DNA of 63,905 nucleotides, from the NCBI GenBank assembly GCA_045544195.1, contig JAZPYO010000020.1:1-63905 (forward strand). The letters are read 5' to 3'. Below are positions 7,112-15,560 of this stretch, piece by piece. The notes below the pieces were generated by a model that saw only the letters and a program-made list of their open reading frames with translations, did not search any database and was not told where the DNA came from. The position numbers and the translations under genes were made by a program. This stretch comes from RGIG7213 sp045544195. Lineage in GTDB: Bacteria; Bacillota; Clostridia; Oscillospirales; CAG-272. The first letter of the stretch is position 1. Every line of letters starts with the position of its first letter.

Positions 7112-8626
7112 ATGAAAAAATATATTCTTGCATTGGATGAGGGAACAACGAGCGCAAGGGCGATACTGTTCGATCGCGAAATGAACATAGTATCAATGGC
7201 TCAGCACGAAATACCGCAGATATATCCGCAGGCAAGCTGGGTGGAGCAGGATCCCATGGACATTTACGCAAACCAATACGCCGCTATGACCGAGTGCATT
7301 GCCAAAAGCGGCATATCAGCTGAGGAAATAGCCGCAGTCGGTATTACAAATCAGAGGGAAACGGTCATAATCTGGGATAAGCAGACGGGAAATCCCGTAT
7401 ATAACGCTATCGTATGGCAATGCAGACGGACTGCGGATATGTGCCAGGAGCTTTCAAAAAGCGGATATAACGAATACATAAGAAAAACGACAGGTCTTAG
7501 GATAGACCCGTATTTCAGCGCGACGAAAATAAAATGGATACTTGACAATGTGCCAAATGCCAGACAAAGAGCGTATGACGGAGAATTGCTTGCGGGCACG
7601 GTCGATACGTGGCTTATATGGAAGCTGACGGGCGGCAAGGTCTTTGCAACAGACAGAACGAACGCATCGAGGACGATGCTTTGCGATATTCACACAGGGC
7701 AGTGGGACAAAAAGCTGCTTCGGCTTTTTGACATTCCTCTGTGTATGCTTCCCGAGATAAAGAGCAGCAGCGAGGTGTACGGCTCATTTGAATGTATGGG
7801 CGCATCGCTTGTTATTTCGGGGCTTGCAGGCGACCAGCAGTCTGCCCTGTTCGGTCAGTGCTGCTTTGAGGCAGGTCAGGCGAAGAACACGTACGGCACG
7901 GGCTGTTTTTTGCTTGCCCACACGGGAAAAAACGCAGTTGAGAGCCGTTACGGGCTTCTTACAACGATAGCCGCAGGCGAGAAGGGCAGAGATATAGAAT
8001 ACGCCCTTGAGGGCAGTGTTTTCGTCGGCGGCGCTGTGATGCGTTGGCTTCGTGACGAGATGAAGCTGATATGCGAGTCATCGGACAGCGAGTATTTTGC
8101 AAACAAGGTAAAGGACAGCGGCGGAGTGTATTTTGTTCCTGCCTTCAGCGGTCTCGGCGCGCCGATCTGGGATATGCACGCCAGGGGCGCTATCGTCGGA
8201 CTTACCGCAGGTGTCGGCAAGGATCACATTATCAGAGCCGCCCTTGAATCCATTGCGTATCAGACGAACGATGTTCTGTCGGCAATGAACGGCGACATCG
8301 GACTTATTTACGGTAAGGACAGCTCAAACGGGATCTCTGTATTGCGTGTTGACGGGGGCGCTTCGTCAAACGGTCTTCTGATGCAGATGCAGAGCGATAT
8401 TTCAGATCTGACAGTTCAGGTTTCGGAAAATCCCGAGGCGACATCACAGGGAGCGGCATTTCTTGCAGGTCTTGCCGTAGGCTTTTTTGAAAGCCGCCGA
8501 CAGCTTTCCCTTCTTTCCTCTGCGAAAAAGAGCTATTGCCCGAATGTGACGCAGGAAGAAAGAGAAAGACGTATTGACATCTGGCACAGGGCAGTTCAAT
8601 CTTGCAGAAAATTCAGCGAAAGGTGA
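7112..8626 (+). CDS. glpK: glycerol kinase
   Basis: A 504-residue FGGY-family kinase of the usual GlpK length that converts glycerol and ATP to sn-glycerol 3-phosphate in the cytosol. The phosphate-1 loop DEGTTSARAILFD, the substrate motif GITNQRETVIIWD, WQCRRT, and the C-terminal VDGGASSNGLLMQ are all present. It is driven by its own consensus promoter and followed after 4 bases by a monoacylglycerol-lipase-like hydrolase, suggesting that the pair recovers glycerol from lipids. Product could also feed the CDP-glycerol genes 5 kb downstream (inference). Confidence 0.96.
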   Translation: MKKYILALDEGTTSARAILFDREMNIVSMAQHEIPQIYPQASWVEQDPMDIYANQYAAMTECIAKSGISAEEIAAVGITNQRETVIIWDKQTGNPVYNAIVWQCRRTADMCQELSKSGYNEYIRKTTGLRIDPYFSATKIKWILDNVPNARQRAYDGELLAGTVDTWLIWKLTGGKVFATDRTNASRTMLCDIHTGQWDKKLLRLFDIPLCMLPEIKSSSEVYGSFECMGASLVISGLAGDQQSALFGQCCFEAGQAKNTYGTGCFLLAHTGKNAVESRYGLLTTIAAGEKGRDIEYALEGSVFVGGAVMRWLRDEMKLICESSDSEYFANKVKDSGGVYFVPAFSGLGAPIWDMHARGAIVGLTAGVGKDHIIRAALESIAYQTNDVLSAMNGDIGLIYGKDSSNGISVLRVDGGASSNGLLMQMQSDISDLTVQVSENPEATSQGAAFLAGLAVGFFESRRQLSLLSSAKKSYCPNVTQEERERRIDIWHRAVQSCRKFSER

Positions 8627-8630
8627 TCAT

Positions 8631-9566
8631 ATGATCGAAAAAAGAGAATTTTCAGTTTTGTCAAGTGACGGAATACACACGCTGAAGGGCGTTATATATC
8701 TGCCGCAGGGCGAAGCGAAGGGCTTTTTACACGTCGTCCACGGAATGACGGAGCATATAGGAAGATATGACAGATTTCTTTCGGATATGGCATCTGACGG
8801 CTGGATCAGCTTCGGCTATGACAACCTCGGACACGGAAAAACGGCAAGGGATGACGGTGAGCTTGGATATATAGCGGAAAAAAACGGATATGATATTCTT
8901 GCCCGTGACGTTTCCGTTTTCGCAAATGCGGTGCTTGAGCATTTTTCGGATAAAAGACTGCCGTATGCTCTTATGGGTCACAGCATGGGCTCGTTCATTT
9001 CGCGGCTTGCAGTGCGGAAATATGTAAAGCCCGAACGCCTTATCCTTATGGGAACGGGCGGAAAAAACGGCGCATCAGACGCGGCGATAGCGCTTGATGA
9101 ATTGATAAAGCTGTTCAAGGGCGGACATCACGTATCCCCCTTATTGAACGGTCTTGCCTTCGGCGGATACAATAAAAAATTCGGCAAGGCAACGAAGGAT
9201 GACCCGAAGCTCTGGCTCAGCTGTGATGAGTCTGTAAGGCGCGCGTATAACAGGGATAAATACTGCACCTTTGACTTCACGTTAAGCGCGATGGGCGATC
9301 TTATACGTCTTATAAAATATACGAATTGCTCTGATTGGTACAGCGGTATTCCACATGATATGCCCATTCTGCTCGTGTCGGGGCAGGATGATCCCGTAGG
9401 CAATTACGGAAAAGGCGTTTTGCAGGTAGAAAAATGCCTGAAAAGGCAGAAATGCCCCGTTGAATGTAAGCTTTATAAGGGTGCAAGACACGAGATACTG
9501 AACGATTTTACATACGGTCAGGTGCTGGATGATATAAAAGATTTCTTATCCGCTCTTGAATCGTAG
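8631..9566 (+). CDS. alpha/beta hydrolase, monoacylglycerol lipase-like
   Basis: A 311-residue serine hydrolase of the Hydrolase_4 family. The oxyanion/N-terminal motif HGMTEHIGRYD, nucleophile elbow GHSMGS with Ser118, acid region SGQDDPVG, and catalytic His in ARHEIL form the expected triad. These motifs match monoglyceride lipases and lysophospholipases. No signal peptide, so cytoplasmic. The start at 8631 follows AAAGGTGA, which overlaps the glpK stop, giving translational coupling; a longer in-frame extension into glpK is unlikely. A product of the hydrolase, glycerol, is the substrate of the upstream kinase, which supports the call. Confidence 0.85.
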   Translation: MIEKREFSVLSSDGIHTLKGVIYLPQGEAKGFLHVVHGMTEHIGRYDRFLSDMASDGWISFGYDNLGHGKTARDDGELGYIAEKNGYDILARDVSVFANAVLEHFSDKRLPYALMGHSMGSFISRLAVRKYVKPERLILMGTGGKNGASDAAIALDELIKLFKGGHHVSPLLNGLAFGGYNKKFGKATKDDPKLWLSCDESVRRAYNRDKYCTFDFTLSAMGDLIRLIKYTNCSDWYSGIPHDMPILLVSGQDDPVGNYGKGVLQVEKCLKRQKCPVECKLYKGARHEILNDFTYGQVLDDIKDFLSALES

Positions 9567-9627
9567 GCGCAGTACGAAAACTGTCATCAGCTGTTTAATA
9601 ATTTACCCGCTGTAAACAAATAAGAAG

Positions 9628-9653
9628 CCCGACAGATCTCAATGTCTGTCGGG
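9628..9653. terminator. hairpin terminator between hydrolase and transposase
   Basis: CCCGACAGA/TCTGTCGGG stem with an eight-base loop. The T run is weak. It separates convergent genes. Confidence 0.55.
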
Positions 9654-9682
9654 TATCATCATTTATAAAAGGATCGGTCGTA

Positions 9683-10267
9683 TTATTCTTCGACGTAAAA
9701 GCAATCGTATTGCCATTTGATAGGATTATCATAAATGTATTTTGAAATCCTTTCGTAGTCATTTTTGTCACGTATTACGTGATCATGAAAAGATCTTTGC
9801 CAGATTGCCGAACCAACCTTTTTTGATACGCAACGCTTCATCTGCCCGATTGCCGTCGAAATACTCGTAGGGGAGGATATCATCCTCCCGCTATCATACG
9901 GAATGAATAATATCATATGAATATGATTTGGCATAACGACGTATTGCAATAATTTGATATGCGGATAATATTCAGGAATTGCGGTGATCGATTCTTCTGC
10001 GATCTTCCCGTACGGTGATAATTGTATGTTTTCAGGCGGGAGGATGATATCCTCCCCTACGTCTGCGATCTTGTCGTGCGGTGATAATTGTATGTTTTCG
10101 GGCGGGAGGATGATATCCTCCCCTACGAAATCGGATCGTTCTTTATCCCAAAAAATATTTTTCCTGTCTTTCGTACAAACCGTTATAAAATATGCGCCGC
10201 TTGAGCCATAATCGTAGTCCTTCAAACGATTTCGTTTTCGTACAGGGAGCTTGTTACCATTATCCAT
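9683..10267 (-). CDS. REP-associated tyrosine transposase (RAYT, Y1_Tnp)
   Basis: A 194-residue single-strand nuclease of the IS200/TnpA-REP superfamily. HUH metal site HIH at 115-117 within MPNHIHMIL; tyrosines in YERISKYIYDNPIKW near residue 171-180 form the Y1 region; RLKDYDYGSSGAYFITVCT is the usual N-terminal strand. I place the start at 10267, with AAAGGG upstream; the open frame continues further but overlaps the glycosyltransferase. A 66-base segment is duplicated in frame (residues 48-69 and 70-91, VGEDIILPPENIQLSP twice), and three copies of a GTAG-headed palindrome lie inside the coding sequence. No transposon ends are evident; RAYTs are typically domesticated single genes. Confidence 0.88.
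   Translation of the reverse strand: MDNGNKLPVRKRNRLKDYDYGSSGAYFITVCTKDRKNIFWDKERSDFVGEDIILPPENIQLSPHDKIADVGEDIILPPENIQLSPYGKIAEESITAIPEYYPHIKLLQYVVMPNHIHMILFIPYDSGRMISSPTSISTAIGQMKRCVSKKVGSAIWQRSFHDHVIRDKNDYERISKYIYDNPIKWQYDCFYVEE
9867..9889 (+). repeat. REP-like palindrome with GTAG head, copy a
   Basis: GTAG followed by GGGAGGAT-ATC-ATCCTCCC, an 8-bp stem with a 3-base loop. Located inside the transposase gene, where its complement encodes GRMISSP. Confidence 0.8.
10038..10060 (-). repeat. REP-like palindrome with GTAG head, copy b
   Basis: Same 19-base palindrome and GTAG as at 9867 but in the opposite orientation, and translated as GEDIILPP. Confidence 0.8.
10104..10126 (-). repeat. 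REP-like palindrome with GTAG head, copy c
   Basis: Identical to copy b, in the second unit of the 66-bp duplication. Confidence 0.8.
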
Positions 10268-10292
10268 TTTCATCCCTTTTGCGCTTATTCCT

Positions 10293-11420
10293 TTAAAAAA
10301 GCTCCTCTGTCCTTTTGTAAAGCGTGTCCTTTTCAAATTTTTTTGCTCTTTGGCGCGCCTTTTCTTCAAGCGCCTGCAATGCTTCGGGATGCTCGTACAG
10401 GTACTGCAATTCGTTTGCAAAGGCTTCATCGTCGATAGGGCAGATGACTCCGTACTGCTCACCGCTTTCGTCCGTCAGTATTTCGGACATTCCCGTGCAG
10501 TCTGTAACAAGACAGCCCTTGCCTAAAATGAGCGATTCTATCGTTGTTGACGACAGCCCCTCGTATACAGAGGTGCATACGTAAAGGTCGCTTTGAGATA
10601 TATATTTATACGGATTGCTTTGCGCAAGAGTGAAATGCACATTGTCAAGCCCGAGTGACTCCTTCATTTCCAAAAGCGCCTGCTCCTCAGGTCCGCCGCC
10701 TACTATATAGCAGTCAATATCTACTCCTCTGTCCTTCAGGATCTTACATACTCTTAAAAGCATAGGGTAGTTTTTCTGGCTGTGAAGTCTGCCGACGGCG
10801 CATATTGTGAAGCGCCTTTTGTCAAACGCCTTTTCCGCAGCCGATGCGCGTATTTTGTCCGTATCGTAAAGGTTATACGCAACGCACGTTGTGGTGGTTA
10901 TTCCGAAAAGCTCCTCAAACGCTTTTCGTGACTGCTCGGAAACGCACACGATCTTATCAAATTTTTTGTATGCCGATATTGCTTCCTTGTCGCCTTCAAA
11001 GCCCGCAAAGCCGTTTCCGCACAGCAGATAGTCGTTATGCACCCAGACGAGCTTTTTTGCCTTGCTGTCAGACCCTGAGATGATCTTTACGCCTGCTCCT
11101 CTGTTGAACGCTATTTCAACATCGTATTTTTCACGCACTACCTTTTTGTACTGCTTTTCGGCAGGCATGGCAAAAAGACGGCGCCGCCATACAGGATAAT
11201 ACCTCAGAAAGCCCGGTATCCTTTTTCCAAGCGGTCTTATCTCCTTTAAAAAAAGCGAGCATTTCACCCGTGGATCAAGCTCGGATGCGAGCGTGAAATC
11301 GTTTATTTCAATTTTTACAGTTACATCGTGCCCGTGCTCGCACAGGGCATTGGCTAAATTCACAAGTGCTCTTGAAACGCCTGATATATGAAGTCCGTGA
11401 TTAAGAATGAGTATCTTCAT
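10293..11420 (-). CDS. glycosyltransferase family 4
   Basis: A 375-residue GT-B enzyme that moves a sugar from a nucleotide-sugar donor to a surface glycan acceptor on the cytoplasmic face. N-terminal MKILILNHGLHISGVSRALVNLANAL is the typical acceptor-domain start; VGRLHSQKNYPMLLRVCKIL and the C-terminal donor site YVCTSVYEGLSSTTIESLILGK with the E-x7-E pattern mark GT4. AAAGGAG lies nine bases before the ATG. It is divergent from the GT2 gene and may belong to the same surface-polymer locus. Donor and acceptor unknown. Confidence 0.9.
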   Translation of the reverse strand: MKILILNHGLHISGVSRALVNLANALCEHGHDVTVKIEINDFTLASELDPRVKCSLFLKEIRPLGKRIPGFLRYYPVWRRRLFAMPAEKQYKKVVREKYDVEIAFNRGAGVKIISGSDSKAKKLVWVHNDYLLCGNGFAGFEGDKEAISAYKKFDKIVCVSEQSRKAFEELFGITTTTCVAYNLYDTDKIRASAAEKAFDKRRFTICAVGRLHSQKNYPMLLRVCKILKDRGVDIDCYIVGGGPEEQALLEMKESLGLDNVHFTLAQSNPYKYISQSDLYVCTSVYEGLSSTTIESLILGKGCLVTDCTGMSEILTDESGEQYGVICPIDDEAFANELQYLYEHPEALQALEEKARQRAKKFEKDTLYKRTEELF

Positions 11421-11520
11421 CTTTTACAGCTCCTTTGCAGGTTAAATACATCGTATTCAATAAAATTCTATCACAAGGCGCGCAAAAAGTCAATACATGA
11501 TAAATTTAAACCGCGCGCTA

Positions 11521-11549
11521 TTGACTTTTCATTTTATATCCTGTATAAT
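11521..11549 (+). promoter_or_regulatory. sigma-A promoter of the glycosyltransferase/CDP-glycerol operon
   Basis: TTGACT, 17-base spacer, TATAAT, 32 bases before the start codon. Confidence 0.85.
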
Positions 11550-11581
11550 TATATTATGAATAAACGCTTTTTGGAGGGAAA

Positions 11582-12613
11582 ATGGTCAAGGTCAGTATAG
11601 TGATACCCGTACATAATTCAGCGCAGTACGTAAGAAAATGCTTTGACAGCTGTCTTTGCCAGACCTTGAAGGAGATACAGATCATCGCCGTTGACGATCT
11701 TTCGCAGGATAACAGCGCGGATATAATAAGAGAATATGCAGAAAAGTACCCCGATCGGTTCGTTGGGATATATCTTGAAAAGAATCTGCGTCAGGGCGGA
11801 GCGAGAAACGTCGGAATAAGGCGCGCTGAGGGTGAATATATCGCATTTGTTGACAGCGACGATCATATACAGCCCGATATGTGCCGCGCGCTTTATGAAA
11901 ACGCCTGCGGAGCGGAGCTTTCGGGGGCAGATTTCAGCTACGTTTACCCGAGCGGCGAGGAAAAGCACGTTGATCTGCCGTATACCGATTCCGACGTAGG
12001 CGAGCTTACGCCCGAAAAAAAGAGATATTTTCTTTCAAAATGCGGTATGTTCTGGACAAGGATATACAAGCGCAGTCTTTTGCTGGAAAACGGTCTGTTT
12101 TTCCCTGAGGGGCTGTTTTTTGAGGATGCGTGGTTCAATTTTATGTGTATTCTTTACGCATCGACTGCACGCAAGACGGACGGATATTTCTACAAGTATT
12201 ATCAAAGCCCTAACTCGACGACGAGAAACAAAAAGGACAAGCGTAGATATGAGCGTATTGACATTGCAAGAATGATATACGATTCGTGCGTTGAAAGAGG
12301 GCTTTACGCTCTTCACAAAAACACCGTTGATGAAAAATTTCTCGGTCTGTCGGCCTCTACCGTTCTGTATACGTGTCTGCCCGATTATTCTGATGACGAT
12401 ATGCAGTATCTTCACGCAATAAAGCGTGATATTATGCAAAGAATGCCGAATTACAGACGGTCTATAGCGTACAAGGGTCTTCCGAGTGAGGAGAGAATGT
12501 GGCTCGATCTTACGGTAAGATCGCCCGAAAAAGCCGTGTATTTTCACAAGCATCTGAACAGTATATTTTTCCGTGCTCTGCGCAAGGCGATGCTTTGCAC
12601 CGTGTACAGATAA
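11582..12613 (+). CDS. glycosyltransferase family 2
   Basis: A 343-residue GT-A enzyme. VKVSIVIPVHNSAQYVRKCFDSCLCQTL is the classic GT2 start, IAVDDLSQDNSAD holds the nucleotide-binding Asp, and AFVDSDDHIQPDM contains the DxD metal motif. Start ATG follows GGAGGGAAA. First gene of a three-gene operon with a CDP-glycerol glycerophosphotransferase and a fused cytidylyltransferase/glycosidase, which suggests that it builds the linkage or decorates a glycerol-phosphate polymer at the membrane. Acceptor is not predictable from sequence. Confidence 0.92.
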   Translation: MVKVSIVIPVHNSAQYVRKCFDSCLCQTLKEIQIIAVDDLSQDNSADIIREYAEKYPDRFVGIYLEKNLRQGGARNVGIRRAEGEYIAFVDSDDHIQPDMCRALYENACGAELSGADFSYVYPSGEEKHVDLPYTDSDVGELTPEKKRYFLSKCGMFWTRIYKRSLLLENGLFFPEGLFFEDAWFNFMCILYASTARKTDGYFYKYYQSPNSTTRNKKDKRRYERIDIARMIYDSCVERGLYALHKNTVDEKFLGLSASTVLYTCLPDYSDDDMQYLHAIKRDIMQRMPNYRRSIAYKGLPSEERMWLDLTVRSPEKAVYFHKHLNSIFFRALRKAMLCTVYR

Positions 12614-12624
12614 GGTGGATAGGT

Positions 12625-13782
12625 ATGTCGTTTATATCCTCAGTAAAAAAGCTGCGTCACAATGCCCATATCGCATTTTACAGAATGCTTCCTGTGAAGA
12701 AAAACAGGATAATTGCCTGGAACAGCGTATTCAAGGGCTTTGGCGACAGCCCGAAATATATAATTGAGTATCTGTGTGAGCATTACCCCGACAAATATGA
12801 TATTGTGTGGGTGTATGACAGAGCAAAATCACCGCCTGCCGATCTCCCTGCTTCAGTCAGGTGCGTGCCGTATTTTTCAATGCAGTATTTGAAGGAAATA
12901 TCGACAGCTGGGATAATAATATCAAACATAAGAACGGGACAGATGCATTATTTCAACAAGCGTAAACGTCAGTATTATATACAGACCTGGCACAGCTCGA
13001 TAAGGCTCAAGAAGATAGAGGGCGATGCCGCCGAGTCTCTCGGAGAGCAGTATGTTGCCCGCGCAAAAGAGGACTCGGCAAAGTGCGATCTTATAGTGTC
13101 GGGCTGTGATTTCAGTACGGAGATATTCTCCCGCGCTTTCTGGTACGGCGGGCAGATACTGAAAAGCGGAACGGCGCGGAGCGATGTGCTTTTTAAGGAC
13201 AATACCGATATAAAAAGGAGCGTTTTACGCTCGCTCGGTATTGGCGGAAACACAAAAATTGCCCTTTATGCCCCGACGTTCCGGGACAGATCGTGCGATC
13301 CGCTTCACAATATCGACATTGACGGCGTTGTCTCATCGCTTGAAAAAAGATTCGGCGGCGAGTGGGTGTTCCTTTACAGACTTCACCCGAATGTCGCGCG
13401 CGATATAAAGGTCGAGTGCAAAAGGGCATTAAGCGCCACGGAATATCCCGATATGCAGATGCTTGTGTGCGCGTGCGATATGATGATAACGGATTATTCA
13501 TCGTGTATGTTCGATATGTGCATAAGAAAAAAGCCGTGCGTGCTTTACGCGCCCGACGCTGATGAATATATGAAGGATGAGCGCGGCTTTTATTTTGATC
13601 TGTATGAGCTTCCGTTTCCTGTGTTTAAGGATAATATCACTTTGATAAACGGTCTTGAGTGCTTTGACGAAGAAAAATATGTAAGCCTTTGCGATGGATT
13701 TCTGCATAAGGTAGGCAGCTACGAGGACGGAAATGCTTGCAAAAGGATCGCAGAGAAGATAGAAAGCGTGGTGTCAGAATGA
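12625..13782 (+). CDS. CDP-glycerol glycerophosphotransferase (TagB/TagF-like)
   Basis: A 385-residue protein of the teichoic-acid polymerase/primase superfamily, which transfers glycerol phosphate from CDP-glycerol to a membrane-bound acceptor. Key motifs are YIQTWHSSIRLKKIEGD (the TWH..LKK site), IALYAPTFRD, YRLHPNV, and ITDYSSCMFD. It is shorter than TagF polymerases and has the size of a catalytic domain alone. Start ATG 12625 is preceded by AAGGTGGA and lies 11 bases after the GT2 gene. Its stop overlaps the next gene by 4 bases (ATGA), so it is translationally coupled with the enzyme that supplies CDP-glycerol. Confidence 0.9.
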   Translation: MSFISSVKKLRHNAHIAFYRMLPVKKNRIIAWNSVFKGFGDSPKYIIEYLCEHYPDKYDIVWVYDRAKSPPADLPASVRCVPYFSMQYLKEISTAGIIISNIRTGQMHYFNKRKRQYYIQTWHSSIRLKKIEGDAAESLGEQYVARAKEDSAKCDLIVSGCDFSTEIFSRAFWYGGQILKSGTARSDVLFKDNTDIKRSVLRSLGIGGNTKIALYAPTFRDRSCDPLHNIDIDGVVSSLEKRFGGEWVFLYRLHPNVARDIKVECKRALSATEYPDMQMLVCACDMMITDYSSCMFDMCIRKKPCVLYAPDADEYMKDERGFYFDLYELPFPVFKDNITLINGLECFDEEKYVSLCDGFLHKVGSYEDGNACKRIAEKIESVVSE

Positions 13783-15449
13783 TAATAGGATACACAACAG
13801 GTGTTTTTGACTTATTTCATATAGGTCATCTTAACATACTGAAAAAGGCAAAGGAAATGTGCGATTATCTGATAGTCGGCGTAAGCACCGACGAATTGGT
13901 AATGCAGTACAAAAACAAGACTCCCGTCATATGCTACGAGGAGCGCGCGGAGATAGTCAGATCGATAAAATATGTTGATAAGGTAGTGCCTCAGGTTGAC
14001 CGTGACAAATTCGCCGCATTTGAAAAATACGGCTTTAACCGTATGTTTGTCGGAGACGACTGGAAGGGCTCGCCTTTGTTTTCGAGCCTTGAGGAAAAAT
14101 TCAAAGCCCACGGGGTAGAAATAGTTTATTTTCCGTACACGAAAGGAACGTCATCAACTATGCTTAAGCAAGCCTTAAATGCAATAACGACAAAGGACCC
14201 TGCCTTCAAGCCGATAAGCCTGCAGGGTGAATTCAAGAACGAAAGCTCCCTGCTTTACAAGGGGGTAAGAAGAACGTTCGTGCAGACGGGGGCAGATTCT
14301 CCCTACGGCCCGAACAAGATAAATATAGTGCAGTTCGACCCGAAAAACGAAGATCTCCGCGTTGACGTTATGCCGTGCAAAACGTATGCAAACGAGCTTG
14401 ATGTTGTAACATCGCTGTGCGAAAGAGTAAATAGCGAAAAGGACTACACGCCCATCGCCGCGATAAACGGCGATCTGTGGATGGTATCGTATGCTCACGC
14501 AAGAATACAGGGCAAGGGCACAAGCTACGGCGGCTGCAGCGACGATGTTGTGAAAAAGTCGATGACAACGCCCAGAGGCTTCAATATATATGACGGGGAG
14601 ATCATCTCCACAGGTCATATAGAAAAGGAAACGCCGTTTGAGGGTGAATTCTGGTCATTCGGCTTTACCGCAGAGGGTAAATGCGTTATGGGCGAGCCTA
14701 CGGCGCAGATAAGCGTTAAAAATGTAACCGGGGGCGTTTGCGTATGTCCTGACGGTCTGAACAGACTGCCTGCGAACGATGCCCTTATTATGTATACTGA
14801 CAGGCTTTTGTCGTCAAACGATTACGCTTTGGACGACGCTTACGAGGTAAGAGTCGTAACGAAAGAGGATTACACCGTATCGCACGGCGCTGTGATAAAA
14901 GGAACGGTGGACAGAATATTTTCCGCAAATGACAAAGATAACCCCGAAAAGATAACGGAAAAGCAGATAGTTCTGACCGCGAGAGGCTCTGCTATCGGCT
15001 CAATAGAGTCCTTTAAGGTCGGAGATGAAATAGAAATATCGGTAAATGTAATAGATCTTGCCGACATTGACACACCGACCTGGCAGCGCGTGAAGAATGC
15101 TGTCGGCGGTCATATATGCTTTGCAAAGGGCGGAGTTGACACGGGCGAAAATCCGAGCTGTAACTACCCTGCAACGATAATCGGAATTGATAAAAGCGGT
15201 ATGGCGGCATTTATAACGATGGACGGACGCCGTGATGATTCCATAGGCTCGAACCCGAAAAATCTGCCGTATCTTATGCGTGATCTCGATCTGTACGATG
15301 CGTTTCTCGTTGACGGCGGCGGCTCTGCAACGCTCGTTTCGCGCCAATACGACGGCTCGTACAAGGTCATAAACACTCCGTGCGATCCCGGCGATGAGCC
15401 AAGATCGGTAATAAATGCGGTGGTTCTTTCCGCAAGAAAGAAGATGTGA
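13779..15449 (+). CDS. fusion: glycerol-3-phosphate cytidylyltransferase + phosphodiester glycosidase (NAGPA)
   Basis: A 556-residue two-domain protein. Residues 1-133 are a TagD/GCT-type nucleotidyltransferase: GVFDLFHIGHLN with the HIGH motif at 14-17 and the C-terminal TKGTSSTML, expected to make CDP-glycerol from glycerol 3-phosphate and CTP. Residues about 190-556 resemble the NAGPA/phosphodiester glycosidase family: AAINGDLW, a long beta-rich middle, MDGRRDDSIG, and the hallmark DGGGSATLVS at 512. There is no signal peptide, so both halves should be cytoplasmic, unusual for this glycosidase family. Neither domain is truncated. Coupled (ATGA) to the glycerophosphotransferase gene. The activity of the C-terminal half on a glycerol-phosphate linkage is inferred. 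Confidence 0.85.
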   Translation: MIIGYTTGVFDLFHIGHLNILKKAKEMCDYLIVGVSTDELVMQYKNKTPVICYEERAEIVRSIKYVDKVVPQVDRDKFAAFEKYGFNRMFVGDDWKGSPLFSSLEEKFKAHGVEIVYFPYTKGTSSTMLKQALNAITTKDPAFKPISLQGEFKNESSLLYKGVRRTFVQTGADSPYGPNKINIVQFDPKNEDLRVDVMPCKTYANELDVVTSLCERVNSEKDYTPIAAINGDLWMVSYAHARIQGKGTSYGGCSDDVVKKSMTTPRGFNIYDGEIISTGHIEKETPFEGEFWSFGFTAEGKCVMGEPTAQISVKNVTGGVCVCPDGLNRLPANDALIMYTDRLLSSNDYALDDAYEVRVVTKEDYTVSHGAVIKGTVDRIFSANDKDNPEKITEKQIVLTARGSAIGSIESFKVGDEIEISVNVIDLADIDTPTWQRVKNAVGGHICFAKGGVDTGENPSCNYPATIIGIDKSGMAAFITMDGRRDDSIGSNPKNLPYLMRDLDLYDAFLVDGGGSATLVSRQYDGSYKVINTPCDPGDEPRSVINAVVLSARKKM

Positions 15450-15454
15450 CATCC

Positions 15455-15502
15455 TGCTCGTACTGCGAAAGCAGTACAGGGGACGGGCAGACGGAGTGAT
15501 GT
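15455..15502. repeat. hairpin-array repeat, copy 3 (truncated)
   Basis: Keeps the GTACTGC-GAAA-GCAGTAC hairpin and the 'ggggacgggcagacggagtgatgt' end of the GC-rich module but lacks its left arm, so that module cannot fold. Looks like a deletion derivative. Confidence 0.75.
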
Positions 15503-15522
15503 TTTGTCCTGCGTCATATAGA

Positions 15523-15559
15523 AAATTCCCACAGACTTGATGTTGGTCTGTGGGAATTT
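15523..15559. terminator. bidirectional terminator
   Basis: AAATTCCCACAGAC/GTCTGTGGGAATTT, a 14-bp stem between convergent genes. Confidence 0.8.
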
Positions 15560-15560
15560 G

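Larger units (their letters stand above)
10001..10132. repeat. 66-bp tandem duplication inside the transposase gene
   Basis: Units 10001-10066 and 10067-10132 differ at only a handful of bases. Each carries one GTAG-headed palindrome. Because 66 is a multiple of three the reading frame is kept. Confidence 0.9.

Noticed and set aside
10268..10462. N-terminal extension of the transposase frame beyond 10267
   Set aside because: It overlaps the 3' end of the glycosyltransferase and has no ribosome binding site; the shorter start fits the family length.
13779..15449. Two separate genes for the cytidylyltransferase and the glycosidase
   Set aside because: The frame is continuous with no internal ribosome binding site or start near residue 140, so a real fusion is the better reading.
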